This document shows, piece by piece, positions 33,961 through 41,769 of a DNA stretch of 64,000 bases (the stretch's first letter is position 1; the number at the start of each line of letters is the position of its first letter). The stretch is from SHWB01 sp050246875 (GTDB taxonomy: Bacteria; Pseudomonadota; Alphaproteobacteria; UBA6615): assembly GCA_050246875.1 (NCBI GenBank), contig JBFWVF010000001.1, forward strand, positions 62,001 to 126,000, given 5' to 3'. A program made the translations under genes and the position numbers. The notes beneath the pieces were generated by a model that saw only the letters and a program-made list of their open reading frames with translations, was not told where the DNA came from and searched no databases.

Positions 33961-34908
33961 ATGGCAAGCGAGGCGCTGAACAAGCACAGGATCGGCTGGA
34001 TCGGCACCGGCAAGATGGGTACGCCGATGGTCGGCCACCTCGTCGCCAAGGGCGCCGACGTGACGGTGTGGAACCGTACCCGTGCCAAGGCCGAGGGCCT
34101 CGGCGCCAAGGTCGCCGACAGCCCGGCGGCGCTCGCCGGCTGCGACATCGTCTTCTCCATCGTCACCGACGACCCGGCCCTACGCGCGGCCGTGCTCGGG
34201 CCGGACGGCCTGCTGACCGGGGCGAAGGGGCCCAAGGTGCTGGTCGACTGCTCGACCGTCTCGGCCGACGTGTCGGCGGAGATCCGCGAGGCCGGCGCGA
34301 AGAAGGGCACGACGCTCCTCGTCGCTCCCGTCAGCGGCAACGGCAACGCCGTGAAGGCCGGACTGATGTGCGCCGTCGTGTCCGGGCCGAAGGACGCTTA
34401 TGACCTTGCCGCGCCCTATCTCGACGCCATGGGCCAGGGCTCGACCTGGGTCGGCGAAGGCGACCTCGCCCGCCTGGTCAAGGTCTGCCACAACGTGCTG
34501 CTCGGCACGATCGCCGAGACGCTGGCCGAAATCCTCGTGTTGGCGGAGAAGGGCGGCGTGCCGCGCCACGCCCTGCTCGACTTCATCTGCCGCAGCGTCA
34601 TGGGCTCGATCTTCATCCGCTACAAGGTGCCGGCCTTCGTCAACCTCGACTTCTCGGCCACGCACACGGCGAAGATGCTGCGCAAGGACCTCGACATCGC
34701 CCTCGGCGCCGCACGCCAGCTCGAAGTGCCGATGCCGATCACCAACCTGACGCGCGACATCGTCGAGCAGCTCATCGGCCGCGGCCACGGCTCGGACGAC
34801 TTTGCCTCGCTGGTCCAGATCGCCGCCGAGAACGCCGGCCTCAAGATCAAGTCGGAGAACATCGACATCACCGACGGCCTCAACAACAGGCGCGCCGCGG
34901 CCGAATAG
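33961..34908 (+). CDS. NAD(P)-dependent beta-hydroxyacid dehydrogenase (HIBADH family), copy 2
   Basis: 315 residues from ATG 33961. The dinucleotide motif is GWIGTGKMGTPMVGHLVAKG, the substrate loop VAPVSGNGNAVKAG, and the catalytic Lys/Asn are in RLVKVCHNVLLGT. The C-terminal helical domain ends with IDITDGLNNRRAAAE. It is followed after 67 bases by a GntR regulator and a PhyH-like gene on the same strand, which may form one catabolic unit with it. A third family member lies at 56021. Confidence 0.86.
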   Translation: MASEALNKHRIGWIGTGKMGTPMVGHLVAKGADVTVWNRTRAKAEGLGAKVADSPAALAGCDIVFSIVTDDPALRAAVLGPDGLLTGAKGPKVLVDCSTVSADVSAEIREAGAKKGTTLLVAPVSGNGNAVKAGLMCAVVSGPKDAYDLAAPYLDAMGQGSTWVGEGDLARLVKVCHNVLLGTIAETLAEILVLAEKGGVPRHALLDFICRSVMGSIFIRYKVPAFVNLDFSATHTAKMLRKDLDIALGAARQLEVPMPITNLTRDIVEQLIGRGHGSDDFASLVQIAAENAGLKIKSENIDITDGLNNRRAAAE

Positions 34909-34940
34909 GCCGCCGGGGTTGCACCGGGCCGCCTGATCGG

Positions 34941-34956
34941 ATACTGAATTCAGTAT
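34941..34956. promoter_or_regulatory. Perfect 16-bp palindrome, probable autoregulatory operator
   Basis: ATACTGAATTCAGTAT (34941-34956) is a perfect palindrome 20 bases before the GTG start of the FCD-type GntR gene. AT-rich and symmetric in a GC-rich region, it is the natural candidate for the regulator's own binding site. It is unlike the GTATAC sites at 1764-1858. Confidence 0.55.
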
Positions 34957-34975
34957 TCAATCAGGGAGTCGCGCG

Positions 34976-35671
34976 GTGCTACCCCTTGCCGTGAAGCCGG
35001 CGCTCGTCGAACAGGTCTACGAGCGGCTGGTCGCCGCCATCGGCGACGGCCAGCTCGCGCCCGGCGAACGGCTGGCACAGGAAGCGCTGGCCGAGCGCCT
35101 GTCGGTCTCGCGCCAGCCGGTCAGCCATGCCCTCGCCCTGCTCAAAGCCGAGGGCCTGGCGGTGGAGCACGGCCGGCGCGGTCTCGTCGTCGCGCCGCTA
35201 GATGCCCGCCACCTGCGCCATCTCTACGAGGTCCGTGCCGCACTCGACGGCGTCGCCGCCCGCCTGGCCGCGGCCGAAGTCGCCGCCCGGCGCGTGACGG
35301 CGCCGGCCATGGCGACGCTGCACGCGATGGTCGCCCGCGGCGAGGCGGCCGCGCGCACCGGCGATGTCGCGGCCCTCGTTGCGGCCGACGCGGCTTTCCA
35401 CCGCACCGTCAACGAGATGTCGGGCAATCCCGTCCTCATCGAGACGGCCGAGAAGCAGTGGCTGCACATGCGCCGGGCGATGGGCGCCGTGCTGGCGGAA
35501 CCGGCCATCCGCGCGCGTATCTGGCGCGAACATGCCGCCATCGCCCACGCCATCACCACCGGCGACGCCCTGCGCGCCGAGGACGAAGCCCGCAACCATG
35601 CCGCCCGCGCCGGCGCCGAGGCCCACGCCCGGCTGGCCGAGGCCGCCACCCTCACGGAGGAAACGCCATGA
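34976..35671 (+). CDS. GntR family regulator with FCD ligand domain, second
   Basis: 231 residues from GTG 34976 (AGGGAG upstream). Winged helix at about 10-75 (RLAQEALAERLSVSRQPVSHA, then KAEGLAVEHGRRGLVV), FCD domain at about 80-220 with VAADAAFHRTVNEMSGNP and REHAAIAHAITTGDALRAEDEARNH, where His residues probably bind a metal and the effector. The stop overlaps the start of the dioxygenase gene (ATGA at 35668), so regulator and enzyme are made together. It probably controls its own operon through the palindrome at 34941. Confidence 0.88.
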   Translation: MLPLAVKPALVEQVYERLVAAIGDGQLAPGERLAQEALAERLSVSRQPVSHALALLKAEGLAVEHGRRGLVVAPLDARHLRHLYEVRAALDGVAARLAAAEVAARRVTAPAMATLHAMVARGEAAARTGDVAALVAADAAFHRTVNEMSGNPVLIETAEKQWLHMRRAMGAVLAEPAIRARIWREHAAIAHAITTGDALRAEDEARNHAARAGAEAHARLAEAATLTEETP

Positions 35672-36477
35672 AACTCACCGACGCCCAGCTCAAGGAATTC
35701 GACCACGAGGGCTATATCTTCCTGCCCAACGTGTTCACCCGCGCCGAAGCGGAGATGCTGAACGAGGAGGCGCACCGCATCTTCGCCATGCAGCGCGAGG
35801 AAGTGTGGCGCGAGTCGAGCGGCGTCGTCGCCCGCACCGCCTTCGCGGCACACACCTACAGCGAGCCCTATCGCCGCCTCGGCCGTCACCCGCGCCTGAT
35901 CGGGCCGGTCGAGCAGCTCGTCGACGGCCGCGTCTACATGCACCAGTTCAAGATCAACGCGAAGGCTGCGTTCGACGGCGAGATCTGGCAGTGGCACCAG
36001 GACTACGGCACCTGGAAGGCCGACGACGAGATGCCCGAGCCACGGGCGATGAACATCGCCGTGTTCCTCGACGACGTCACCGCCGCCAACGGGCCGCTGC
36101 TGTTCCTGCCGCAGAGCCACAAGCTCGGCGCGCTCGATGCCGGCCACGACCTGCAGACCACCAGCTACCCGCTGTGGACGCTCGACCGCGAAATGGTGAC
36201 GAATCTCGCCAAGCGCGGCGGCTGCGTCGCGCCGACCGGCCCCGCCGGGTCGGTGCTGATGTTCCACTCGTGCCTGGTGCACGCGAGCCCGCCGAACATC
36301 AGCCCGTTCGATCGCACGGTCGTCTATCTGTCGCTGTGCGAGACCAGCAACCACATCCGCCGCTTCAAGCGGAAGGAATGGATCGCCCACCGCGACTTCA
36401 CGCCGATCGATCCGCTGCCCGACGACTGCCTCGACGAGCTGGTCCGCCAGCGCGGCGCACGCCAGGCCGCGGAGTAG
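35668..36477 (+). CDS. Phytanoyl-CoA dioxygenase (PhyH) family protein
   Basis: 269 residues from ATG 35668. An Fe(II)/2-oxoglutarate oxygenase of the PhyH type: the iron motif His-x-Asp is in WQWHQDYGTW, the distal His in CLVHASPPNIS, and the 2-oxoglutarate-binding Arg is probably that of FDRTVVYLS. EFDHEGYIFLPNVFT at the N-terminus is typical. Members hydroxylate acyl-CoA, ectoine or other small organics. It is translationally coupled to the GntR regulator, whose ligand may be the substrate (inference). Confidence 0.87.
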   Translation: MKLTDAQLKEFDHEGYIFLPNVFTRAEAEMLNEEAHRIFAMQREEVWRESSGVVARTAFAAHTYSEPYRRLGRHPRLIGPVEQLVDGRVYMHQFKINAKAAFDGEIWQWHQDYGTWKADDEMPEPRAMNIAVFLDDVTAANGPLLFLPQSHKLGALDAGHDLQTTSYPLWTLDREMVTNLAKRGGCVAPTGPAGSVLMFHSCLVHASPPNISPFDRTVVYLSLCETSNHIRRFKRKEWIAHRDFTPIDPLPDDCLDELVRQRGARQAAE

Positions 36478-36642
36478 CCACGGGCCTGGCCGCGACAGCA
36501 AACAGGCAAGAGAGAGCAGACTGGCAAGCGCACCGACATCGCCGACCCGGACGCTGACGGCCGGGTAGCGGCGATCGCCCATCGGCCGTCCGTGCCGGAA
36601 TGCGGCGCGGACGCGGTGCGTTTCCGGCGGGGGAGGCGAGCC

Positions 36643-37539
36643 GTGATCCTTGTCATTGGCGCGAACGGCAATACCGGCCGTGCGCTGGTTCAGAAACTGC
36701 TAGCCAAGGGCGCCCGCGTGCGCGGCCTCGGCAGCAACCCGCGCTCGGCCGCCGCCATCGAGGCGGCGGGGGCCGAGGCGATCGTCGGCGACTTCAACGA
36801 CGAGGCGACGCTGGCGAAGGCAATGCAGGGCGCGGAGCGCGTCTTCCACGTCATGCCGCCGTTGCACCCGGGCGAGATCGAGGTCGGCCGCAAGGTGATC
36901 GACGCGGCCGTGCGCGCCGGCGTGCGCCATCTCGTCTACATGACGCTCGTGCTCGAACTCCTCGAAGAACTCGACTACCACTGGAACAAGCTGCGGGTTC
37001 ACCAGCTTCTGCACAGGGCGAGCGCGGACCTCGCCTACACGGTGATGCAGCCGACGAGCTACATGCAGAACATCAGCTGGGCCTGGCCGTCGATCATGGA
37101 GAGCGGCCAGTTCGCCCTGCCCTACTCTGCCGATCAGGGCATGACCTGGGTCGACATGCAGGACGCGGCTGAGGCGATGGCCAACGTGCTGACCGAAGAC
37201 GGGCACGAATACGCCACCTACGAACTCGTCGGCACGCCGCCGCTGTCGCGGCGCGAGGTCTGCGAGATCATCAGCCGCGTCATGGGGCGCAGGATCGAGG
37301 CCGTCGTCCCCGACCTGGAAACCTTCCTCGCCCAGCCGCACTGGCGGGTCTTCCGGCCCGACCAACTGGCCCAGATGCGCGCGACCTTCCAGGATTTCGA
37401 CCGCTGCGGCATCCGGGCCGGCAGTCCGAAGGTGCTCGCCATGCTGCTCGGCCGGCAGCCATCGACCTACGAGGCGTTCATCACCCGTTTCGCAGCCTCG
37501 CCGGAACTGCAGGCCTGGAAGCGCGACGCGACGGCATGA
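36643..37539 (+). CDS. NmrA/atypical SDR NAD(P)-binding protein
   Basis: 298 residues from GTG 36643, with GGGGGAGG upstream; an ATG at 36592 in frame gives an Arg-rich extension and is less likely. The dinucleotide motif ILVIGANGNTGRALVQKLLAKG opens the protein, followed by VVGDF-like IVGDFNDEATLAKAMQGAERVFHVMP. The active-site Tyr-Lys pair of classical SDRs is absent, as in NmrA-type sensors and some isoflavone-reductase-like enzymes. It is 165 bases after the dioxygenase gene. Confidence 0.83.
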   Translation: MILVIGANGNTGRALVQKLLAKGARVRGLGSNPRSAAAIEAAGAEAIVGDFNDEATLAKAMQGAERVFHVMPPLHPGEIEVGRKVIDAAVRAGVRHLVYMTLVLELLEELDYHWNKLRVHQLLHRASADLAYTVMQPTSYMQNISWAWPSIMESGQFALPYSADQGMTWVDMQDAAEAMANVLTEDGHEYATYELVGTPPLSRREVCEIISRVMGRRIEAVVPDLETFLAQPHWRVFRPDQLAQMRATFQDFDRCGIRAGSPKVLAMLLGRQPSTYEAFITRFAASPELQAWKRDATA

Positions 37540-37669
37540 TTGCCGACCAGCGGACTCCCGGGCTATCGACCGCTCGTCTGACAAGACGGCACTGGCGGAC
37601 CATCGCGTCACGCGTCAGTCTGCGGCGGTAGAGTCCCGAACAAGAACAACTGCGGCAACAGGAGCGGAC

Positions 37670-38410
37670 ATGGCGGCCACGACTTTCAGGTTTTCCGACG
37701 CATCGGCCGACGCGAAGGGCGCCACGACGCGCGACTTCACCACCGCCACCGGCGCGCCGGGCGCGCTGTGGCTCCCCGCTTCGGGCAAGCCTAAGGCGCT
37801 GATCCTCTACGGTCATGGCGGCTCGCGCCACAAGCGCGACCGCTCGGTTCTCGACTTCGTCGAGCCGGCCGTCGCGCGCCACAACTATGCCGTCGCCTGC
37901 ATCGATGGGCCCATCCACGGCGCGCGCTACAACGGGCCGTCGCGGACGCCGCCGGAGACCCAGCTCGCCTTCCGCATGAAATGGGAGAGCAACGAGAGCG
38001 GCGTCGCCGGCATGGTCGCCGACTGGCGCGCCTCGCTCGACGGCCTGCTCGCCGATCCCGCGCTGAAGGGCGTGCCTGTCGGCTACTGGGGCCTGTCGAT
38101 GGGCCACGCCTATGGCGTGCCGCTGCTGGCGGTCGACGACCGCATCAAGGCGGCGGTGATCGGCCTGTGGGGCGCCAACTACCCGAACAGCGACCAGCTC
38201 GTGACCGCGGCCATGAAGGTCGCCTGCCCGACACTGTTCATGCACAAGCGCACCGACGAGTTCTTCACGCTCGAAGGCGCAATGGCGCTGTTCGACGCCA
38301 TGCCGGGCGACGACAGGCGCTTCGTCCTCTACCCCGGGCCTCACGCCATCATCCCCGAGATGATCGACGCCTCGCTCGCCTTCCTCAGCGCGCGCCTGCC
38401 GGCTGCCTGA
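37670..38410 (+). CDS. Dienelactone-hydrolase-like alpha/beta hydrolase
   Basis: 246 residues from ATG 37670. The fold is indicated by LILYGHGGSRHKRD (oxyanion strand), the nucleophile elbow GLSMGHAYG with Ser, an acid probably in HKRTDEFF, and the His in YPGPHAIIPEM. The family includes esterases and dienelactone hydrolases. No signal peptide. It is followed after six bases by a small gene of unknown function, probably co-transcribed. Confidence 0.8.
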   Translation: MAATTFRFSDASADAKGATTRDFTTATGAPGALWLPASGKPKALILYGHGGSRHKRDRSVLDFVEPAVARHNYAVACIDGPIHGARYNGPSRTPPETQLAFRMKWESNESGVAGMVADWRASLDGLLADPALKGVPVGYWGLSMGHAYGVPLLAVDDRIKAAVIGLWGANYPNSDQLVTAAMKVACPTLFMHKRTDEFFTLEGAMALFDAMPGDDRRFVLYPGPHAIIPEMIDASLAFLSARLPAA

Positions 38411-38416
38411 CCACCC

Positions 38417-38851
38417 ATGGATTACGCCACGTTGATGGCGACCCGGGCCGGTCTGCCGCGGGCGGAAAGGCGCGCCGTGATCGGCTGGGTGACCTACGCC
38501 TCGGTCGAACTGCTCGATCTCGTCGACCTCGGCGGCTGGGGCGGCTGGATCGAGCGCGGCCAGCGTTGGGCCGACTACGTCGACGACCTCGACGCGGTGA
38601 AGGCGTCCTATTTCGAGGCACTGCGGCAAGCTGTCGTCGCGCGCGGACTGCGACGAGGCGGCGACTGGCACCAGAGCGACGCTGACGGCGTGCCGGTCTT
38701 CGACGACGGCGCGGTCGCAACCTTCTCCTACCGTGCCTGGGGCGATCTCATGGCAGCAGTCTGGGCCGAACACGACGGCCGCGACTACAGTTACATCGAC
38801 TTTTATATGGACTACTCCGTCGCGAAGGCCGGCCTGACGCCGTCCGGCTGA
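38417..38851 (+). CDS. Hypothetical acidic protein
   Basis: 144 residues, not recognised. It is rich in Trp, Tyr and Asp (VIGWVTYASVELLDLVDLGG, WADYVDDLDAVKAS, YSYIDFYMDYSVAKAGL) and has no signal peptide or membrane segment. The start ATG 38417 lies six bases after the previous stop. Steady codon bias matching the neighbours supports a real gene. It converges on the CocE gene at 38863. Confidence 0.65.
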   Translation: MDYATLMATRAGLPRAERRAVIGWVTYASVELLDLVDLGGWGGWIERGQRWADYVDDLDAVKASYFEALRQAVVARGLRRGGDWHQSDADGVPVFDDGAVATFSYRAWGDLMAAVWAEHDGRDYSYIDFYMDYSVAKAGLTPSG

Positions 38852-38862
38852 CGCCCGTTCGC

Positions 38863-40614
38863 CTACATCGCCGGGATGACCGGTAGCAGCACGTATGGCC
38901 GCCGCGCGGCATCGAAGTGCAGCGTGACGGTGTTGTCGAAGATCGCCGCCGGCCGGTCCTCCGGCACCTCGTGTATGAACGGCCCGACGCCGGTGAAGGC
39001 ATTCTTCGTCGTCGACAGCCGGCTGCCCGCAACGCCCGGAAACACGTAGTCCCGTCCGCGCACCGAGAAAGCGAGGCGGTAGCCTTTCGGCAGCACCACG
39101 CCTGAGGGATGGATCTCGATATCCAGCTCGTAGACCTCGCCCGGCGTCAGCGGCTCCTTGCCGTCGTGCGGATGGTACGGCCGGTAGGGCTTCGACTTCG
39201 CCTTGTCGAGCTTGCGGTGGGAGGCGCGCAGCCAGCCCTGGGCGATTGGCGTGTGCGGGTCGAGCGCGCCGTGGAAGGTCAGCTCCTTGAAGTCAGGCGC
39301 GAAGGCGCGGACGACGACGAACAGGTCGGCGTCGGCGGTGGACGACGATATCCACAGCTTCGCCGCCATCGGGCCGCATAGCTCCGTTTCCTGTTCCAGC
39401 GGCGCCGACATGAACGTCAGCCCGTCGCCGCTTGCCTTGTACGCCAGCGCTGCCGCCGCGCGGCTGCGCTTCGTCGTCAGGCCGTGGTTCGCCGGATCGA
39501 GATGGAACTTCGTCCACTTCGTGCGCTTCAGCGGCCATTCCTTTTCGGCGCGCGGCACAAATTTCTCGCCCGGATGACGAACGTTGAGGAAGACCTTCGG
39601 CTGCTCCGACCAGTCGTTGCGCTTGCCCTTGAGGAACTTGTCGAAGAAGCGCTTCTGCAGGGCGATACCGTAATCGGTGTAGAACAGCGTCCAGTGCTCG
39701 AGGCCATGCACCTCGAGCCACTTGTTGCGCGACGCGGCCTCGTTGAAGCCGCGATAGTTGCCGCGCGGATGCAGCGGCTGGCCGCCCCAGTTGGCGCACG
39801 ACAGCAGCGGCACCTTCACCTTCGACATGTCCGGCCTGCGCTCGGCATAGAACGCGTCGTCGAACGCATGCTTCGCGAAGTCGGCCCGCAGGTCGACACG
39901 GTTCTTCTTCAGTTCGGCGTCGGACAGCGTCGACGGCCCGGCGGCAAGCTGGCCGTTGGCGCGCGAGCGGTAGCCGCGTTCGCCGTAGCCATGCTGGATC
40001 GGCATGATCTGCAGGTCGTACCAGTTGCCGATGAAGTCGGAGTAGATGCCGCCATGGTGCGAGGCTTCGCGGTAGAAATCCGCCTGCCCTTCCCAGATGC
40101 AGATGGCGGCGAGGTGCGGTGGCTGCGACGCGGCAACCTGCCACTGATTGGTACCGTAGTAGGAGATGCCGTTGAGCCCGACCTTGCCGTTGGACCACGG
40201 CTGGGTTCCGGCCCACTCGATACAGTCGTGGAAATCCTTCGTCTCGCGCCGATTGAAATGCTCGAGGAAACCGGGCGAACGCCCCGCGCCGCGCGAGTCC
40301 ACGCGCACGCAGACATAGCCGTCCGGCACCCACTTCTCGGGATCGACCACTTCCCAGCTCTGGTGGATGTTGGTCGAGTTGCGGCCGACATCGGGGTGGT
40401 TCTTCAGCATGATCTCCCAGGCCGTCGAATAGAGGTCCTGGAAGGCCAGGTCCTTGCCGTACGGGCCGTAGGACATGATCGTCGGGTAGCGCCCGTCCTT
40501 GACCGGGCGGTAGACGTTGGCGCGCAGCACGAGGCCATCGTCCATCCGGATGGGCACGTCCCAGTCGATCCGCATGCCCTCGCGGACCTCACTCTTCTCG
40601 TAGTAGTCGACCAT
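38863..40614 (-). CDS. CocE/NonD family hydrolase, copy A
   Basis: 583 residues from ATG 40614, GAGGAGG upstream; a longer reading to 40707 crosses into the neighbour. An S15-type alpha/beta hydrolase: Ser nucleophile in GLNGISYYGTNQW, then a cap region, the probable Asp in the catalytic domain, His in LEVHGLEHWTLFY, and a C-terminal jelly-roll domain (about 390-583, GELTFHGALDPHTP-like DFKELTFHGALD). CocE and X-Pro dipeptidyl peptidases belong here. It is a full-length paralogue of 41770-43524. The true substrate, ester or amide, is unknown. Confidence 0.88.
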   Translation of the reverse strand: MVDYYEKSEVREGMRIDWDVPIRMDDGLVLRANVYRPVKDGRYPTIMSYGPYGKDLAFQDLYSTAWEIMLKNHPDVGRNSTNIHQSWEVVDPEKWVPDGYVCVRVDSRGAGRSPGFLEHFNRRETKDFHDCIEWAGTQPWSNGKVGLNGISYYGTNQWQVAASQPPHLAAICIWEGQADFYREASHHGGIYSDFIGNWYDLQIMPIQHGYGERGYRSRANGQLAAGPSTLSDAELKKNRVDLRADFAKHAFDDAFYAERRPDMSKVKVPLLSCANWGGQPLHPRGNYRGFNEAASRNKWLEVHGLEHWTLFYTDYGIALQKRFFDKFLKGKRNDWSEQPKVFLNVRHPGEKFVPRAEKEWPLKRTKWTKFHLDPANHGLTTKRSRAAAALAYKASGDGLTFMSAPLEQETELCGPMAAKLWISSSTADADLFVVVRAFAPDFKELTFHGALDPHTPIAQGWLRASHRKLDKAKSKPYRPYHPHDGKEPLTPGEVYELDIEIHPSGVVLPKGYRLAFSVRGRDYVFPGVAGSRLSTTKNAFTGVGPFIHEVPEDRPAAIFDNTVTLHFDAARRPYVLLPVIPAM

Positions 40615-40651
40615 GGCGTGATCCTCCTCGTCCGCGTTGCGCCGTCGCCGT

Positions 40652-41635
40652 TCAGGCAAAGACGACGACCGCGGCGCCTGTTGTCTTGCGCGCGCCGAGA
40701 TCGGCATGCAGCCCGGCGATGCCGTCGAGCCCGACCTCGCGCGTGATGTTTGCCTTGATGATGCCCTTCGCGACGACGTCGTTGACCTCGGCCGCCATCG
40801 CCTGCGTCTCGGCCGGCGTGCGGGTGAAGTCCTTGAGCGACGCCTTGGTGAAGACCAGCGACTTCCTGTTCAGCTCCATGGCGTCAATCGGCGGCAGGAA
40901 GCCAGAAGCGTTGCCGTAGTTGACGTACCAGCCGCGCGGCCGCAGACAGGCGAGATTGCCCTCGTAGACATCCTTGCCAACGGCCTCGTAGAGCACGGGC
41001 ACGCCCTCGCCGCCTGTGATGTCGAGAACACGCCGGGAGAAATCCTCGCGCGTGTAGTCGATGACGTGGTCGCAGCCATTGGCCTGCGCCGTGGCGACCT
41101 TCGCCGCGCCGCCGACAGTGCCGATGACGGTCGCGCCGAGATGCTTCGCCCACTGCACCAGCAGGCTGCCCATGCCGCCCGCGGCGGAGTGGACCAGGAT
41201 GGTTTCGCCCTGTTGCACGACATAGAGCCGGCGCAGCAGGTACTGGGCCGTCATCGCCCGCACGAACAGGGCGCAGACGGCCCTGTCGTCCATACTCGCC
41301 GGCGGGCGGTAGAGCTGCGCGGCCGGCACCAGCCGCCGCTCGGCATAAGCACCGAGGTTGAACATGTAGGCCGCGCGGTCGCCCGCCTTCCATCCGGTTA
41401 CGCCGGCACCGACCGCCTCGATCACGCCAGCGCCCTCGAGCCCGAGCACGCAAGGCGGCGTGGGCTTGAGGAAGTAGCGGTTCTCCCGCACGAGAATATC
41501 GGCGAAGTGCACCGCCGCCGCGTTCTGGCGCAGCAGCACCTGCCCCTCTCCTGGCGCGGGCACATCGACCGTCTCAACCTTCAGTTCCTCTGGCCCGCCG
41601 AAGCGGTGAACGCGAGCAACACGCGACGTGGCCAT
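40652..41635 (-). CDS. NADPH:quinone oxidoreductase-like zinc-free MDR protein
   Basis: 327 residues. A medium-chain dehydrogenase/reductase of the QOR type: GLEGAGVIEAVGAGVTGWKAGDR near the N-terminus, cofactor motif ILVHSAAGGMGSLLVQWAKHLG, and no zinc-ligand Cys cluster. It ends KTTGAAVVVFA. Such enzymes transfer hydride from NADPH to quinones or enones. It lies between the two CocE paralogues on the same strand, 37 bases upstream of the first, so the gene pair 41635-38863 is likely one transcript. Confidence 0.88.
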   Translation of the reverse strand: MATSRVARVHRFGGPEELKVETVDVPAPGEGQVLLRQNAAAVHFADILVRENRYFLKPTPPCVLGLEGAGVIEAVGAGVTGWKAGDRAAYMFNLGAYAERRLVPAAQLYRPPASMDDRAVCALFVRAMTAQYLLRRLYVVQQGETILVHSAAGGMGSLLVQWAKHLGATVIGTVGGAAKVATAQANGCDHVIDYTREDFSRRVLDITGGEGVPVLYEAVGKDVYEGNLACLRPRGWYVNYGNASGFLPPIDAMELNRKSLVFTKASLKDFTRTPAETQAMAAEVNDVVAKGIIKANITREVGLDGIAGLHADLGARKTTGAAVVVFA

Positions 41636-41682
41636 CTGTGGCCCCCTGGTGAACGGACGGCACCGCTCATGCGGGCCGGGCC

Positions 41683-41740
41683 GTCCTTCGACAGGCTCAG
41701 GATGAGGCCCTCATGGTGAGCCTGTCGAACCATGAGGGCC
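41683..41740. repeat. Structured intergenic repeat with two overlapping perfect hairpins
   Basis: TTCGACAGGCTCA (41687-41699) is repeated inverted as TGAGCCTGTCGAA (41717-41729), and GGCCCTCATGGT (41706-41717) inverted as ACCATGAGGGCC (41729-41740). The two stems share bases and cannot form together. The motif matches a well-known type of dispersed extragenic repeat in GC-rich proteobacteria (core TTCGACAGGCTCAGGATGAG). It sits between the quinone oxidoreductase and the second CocE gene. Confidence 0.85.
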
Positions 41741-41769
41741 TGCGCACGAGTCAGAGGAGACGACGAGGA

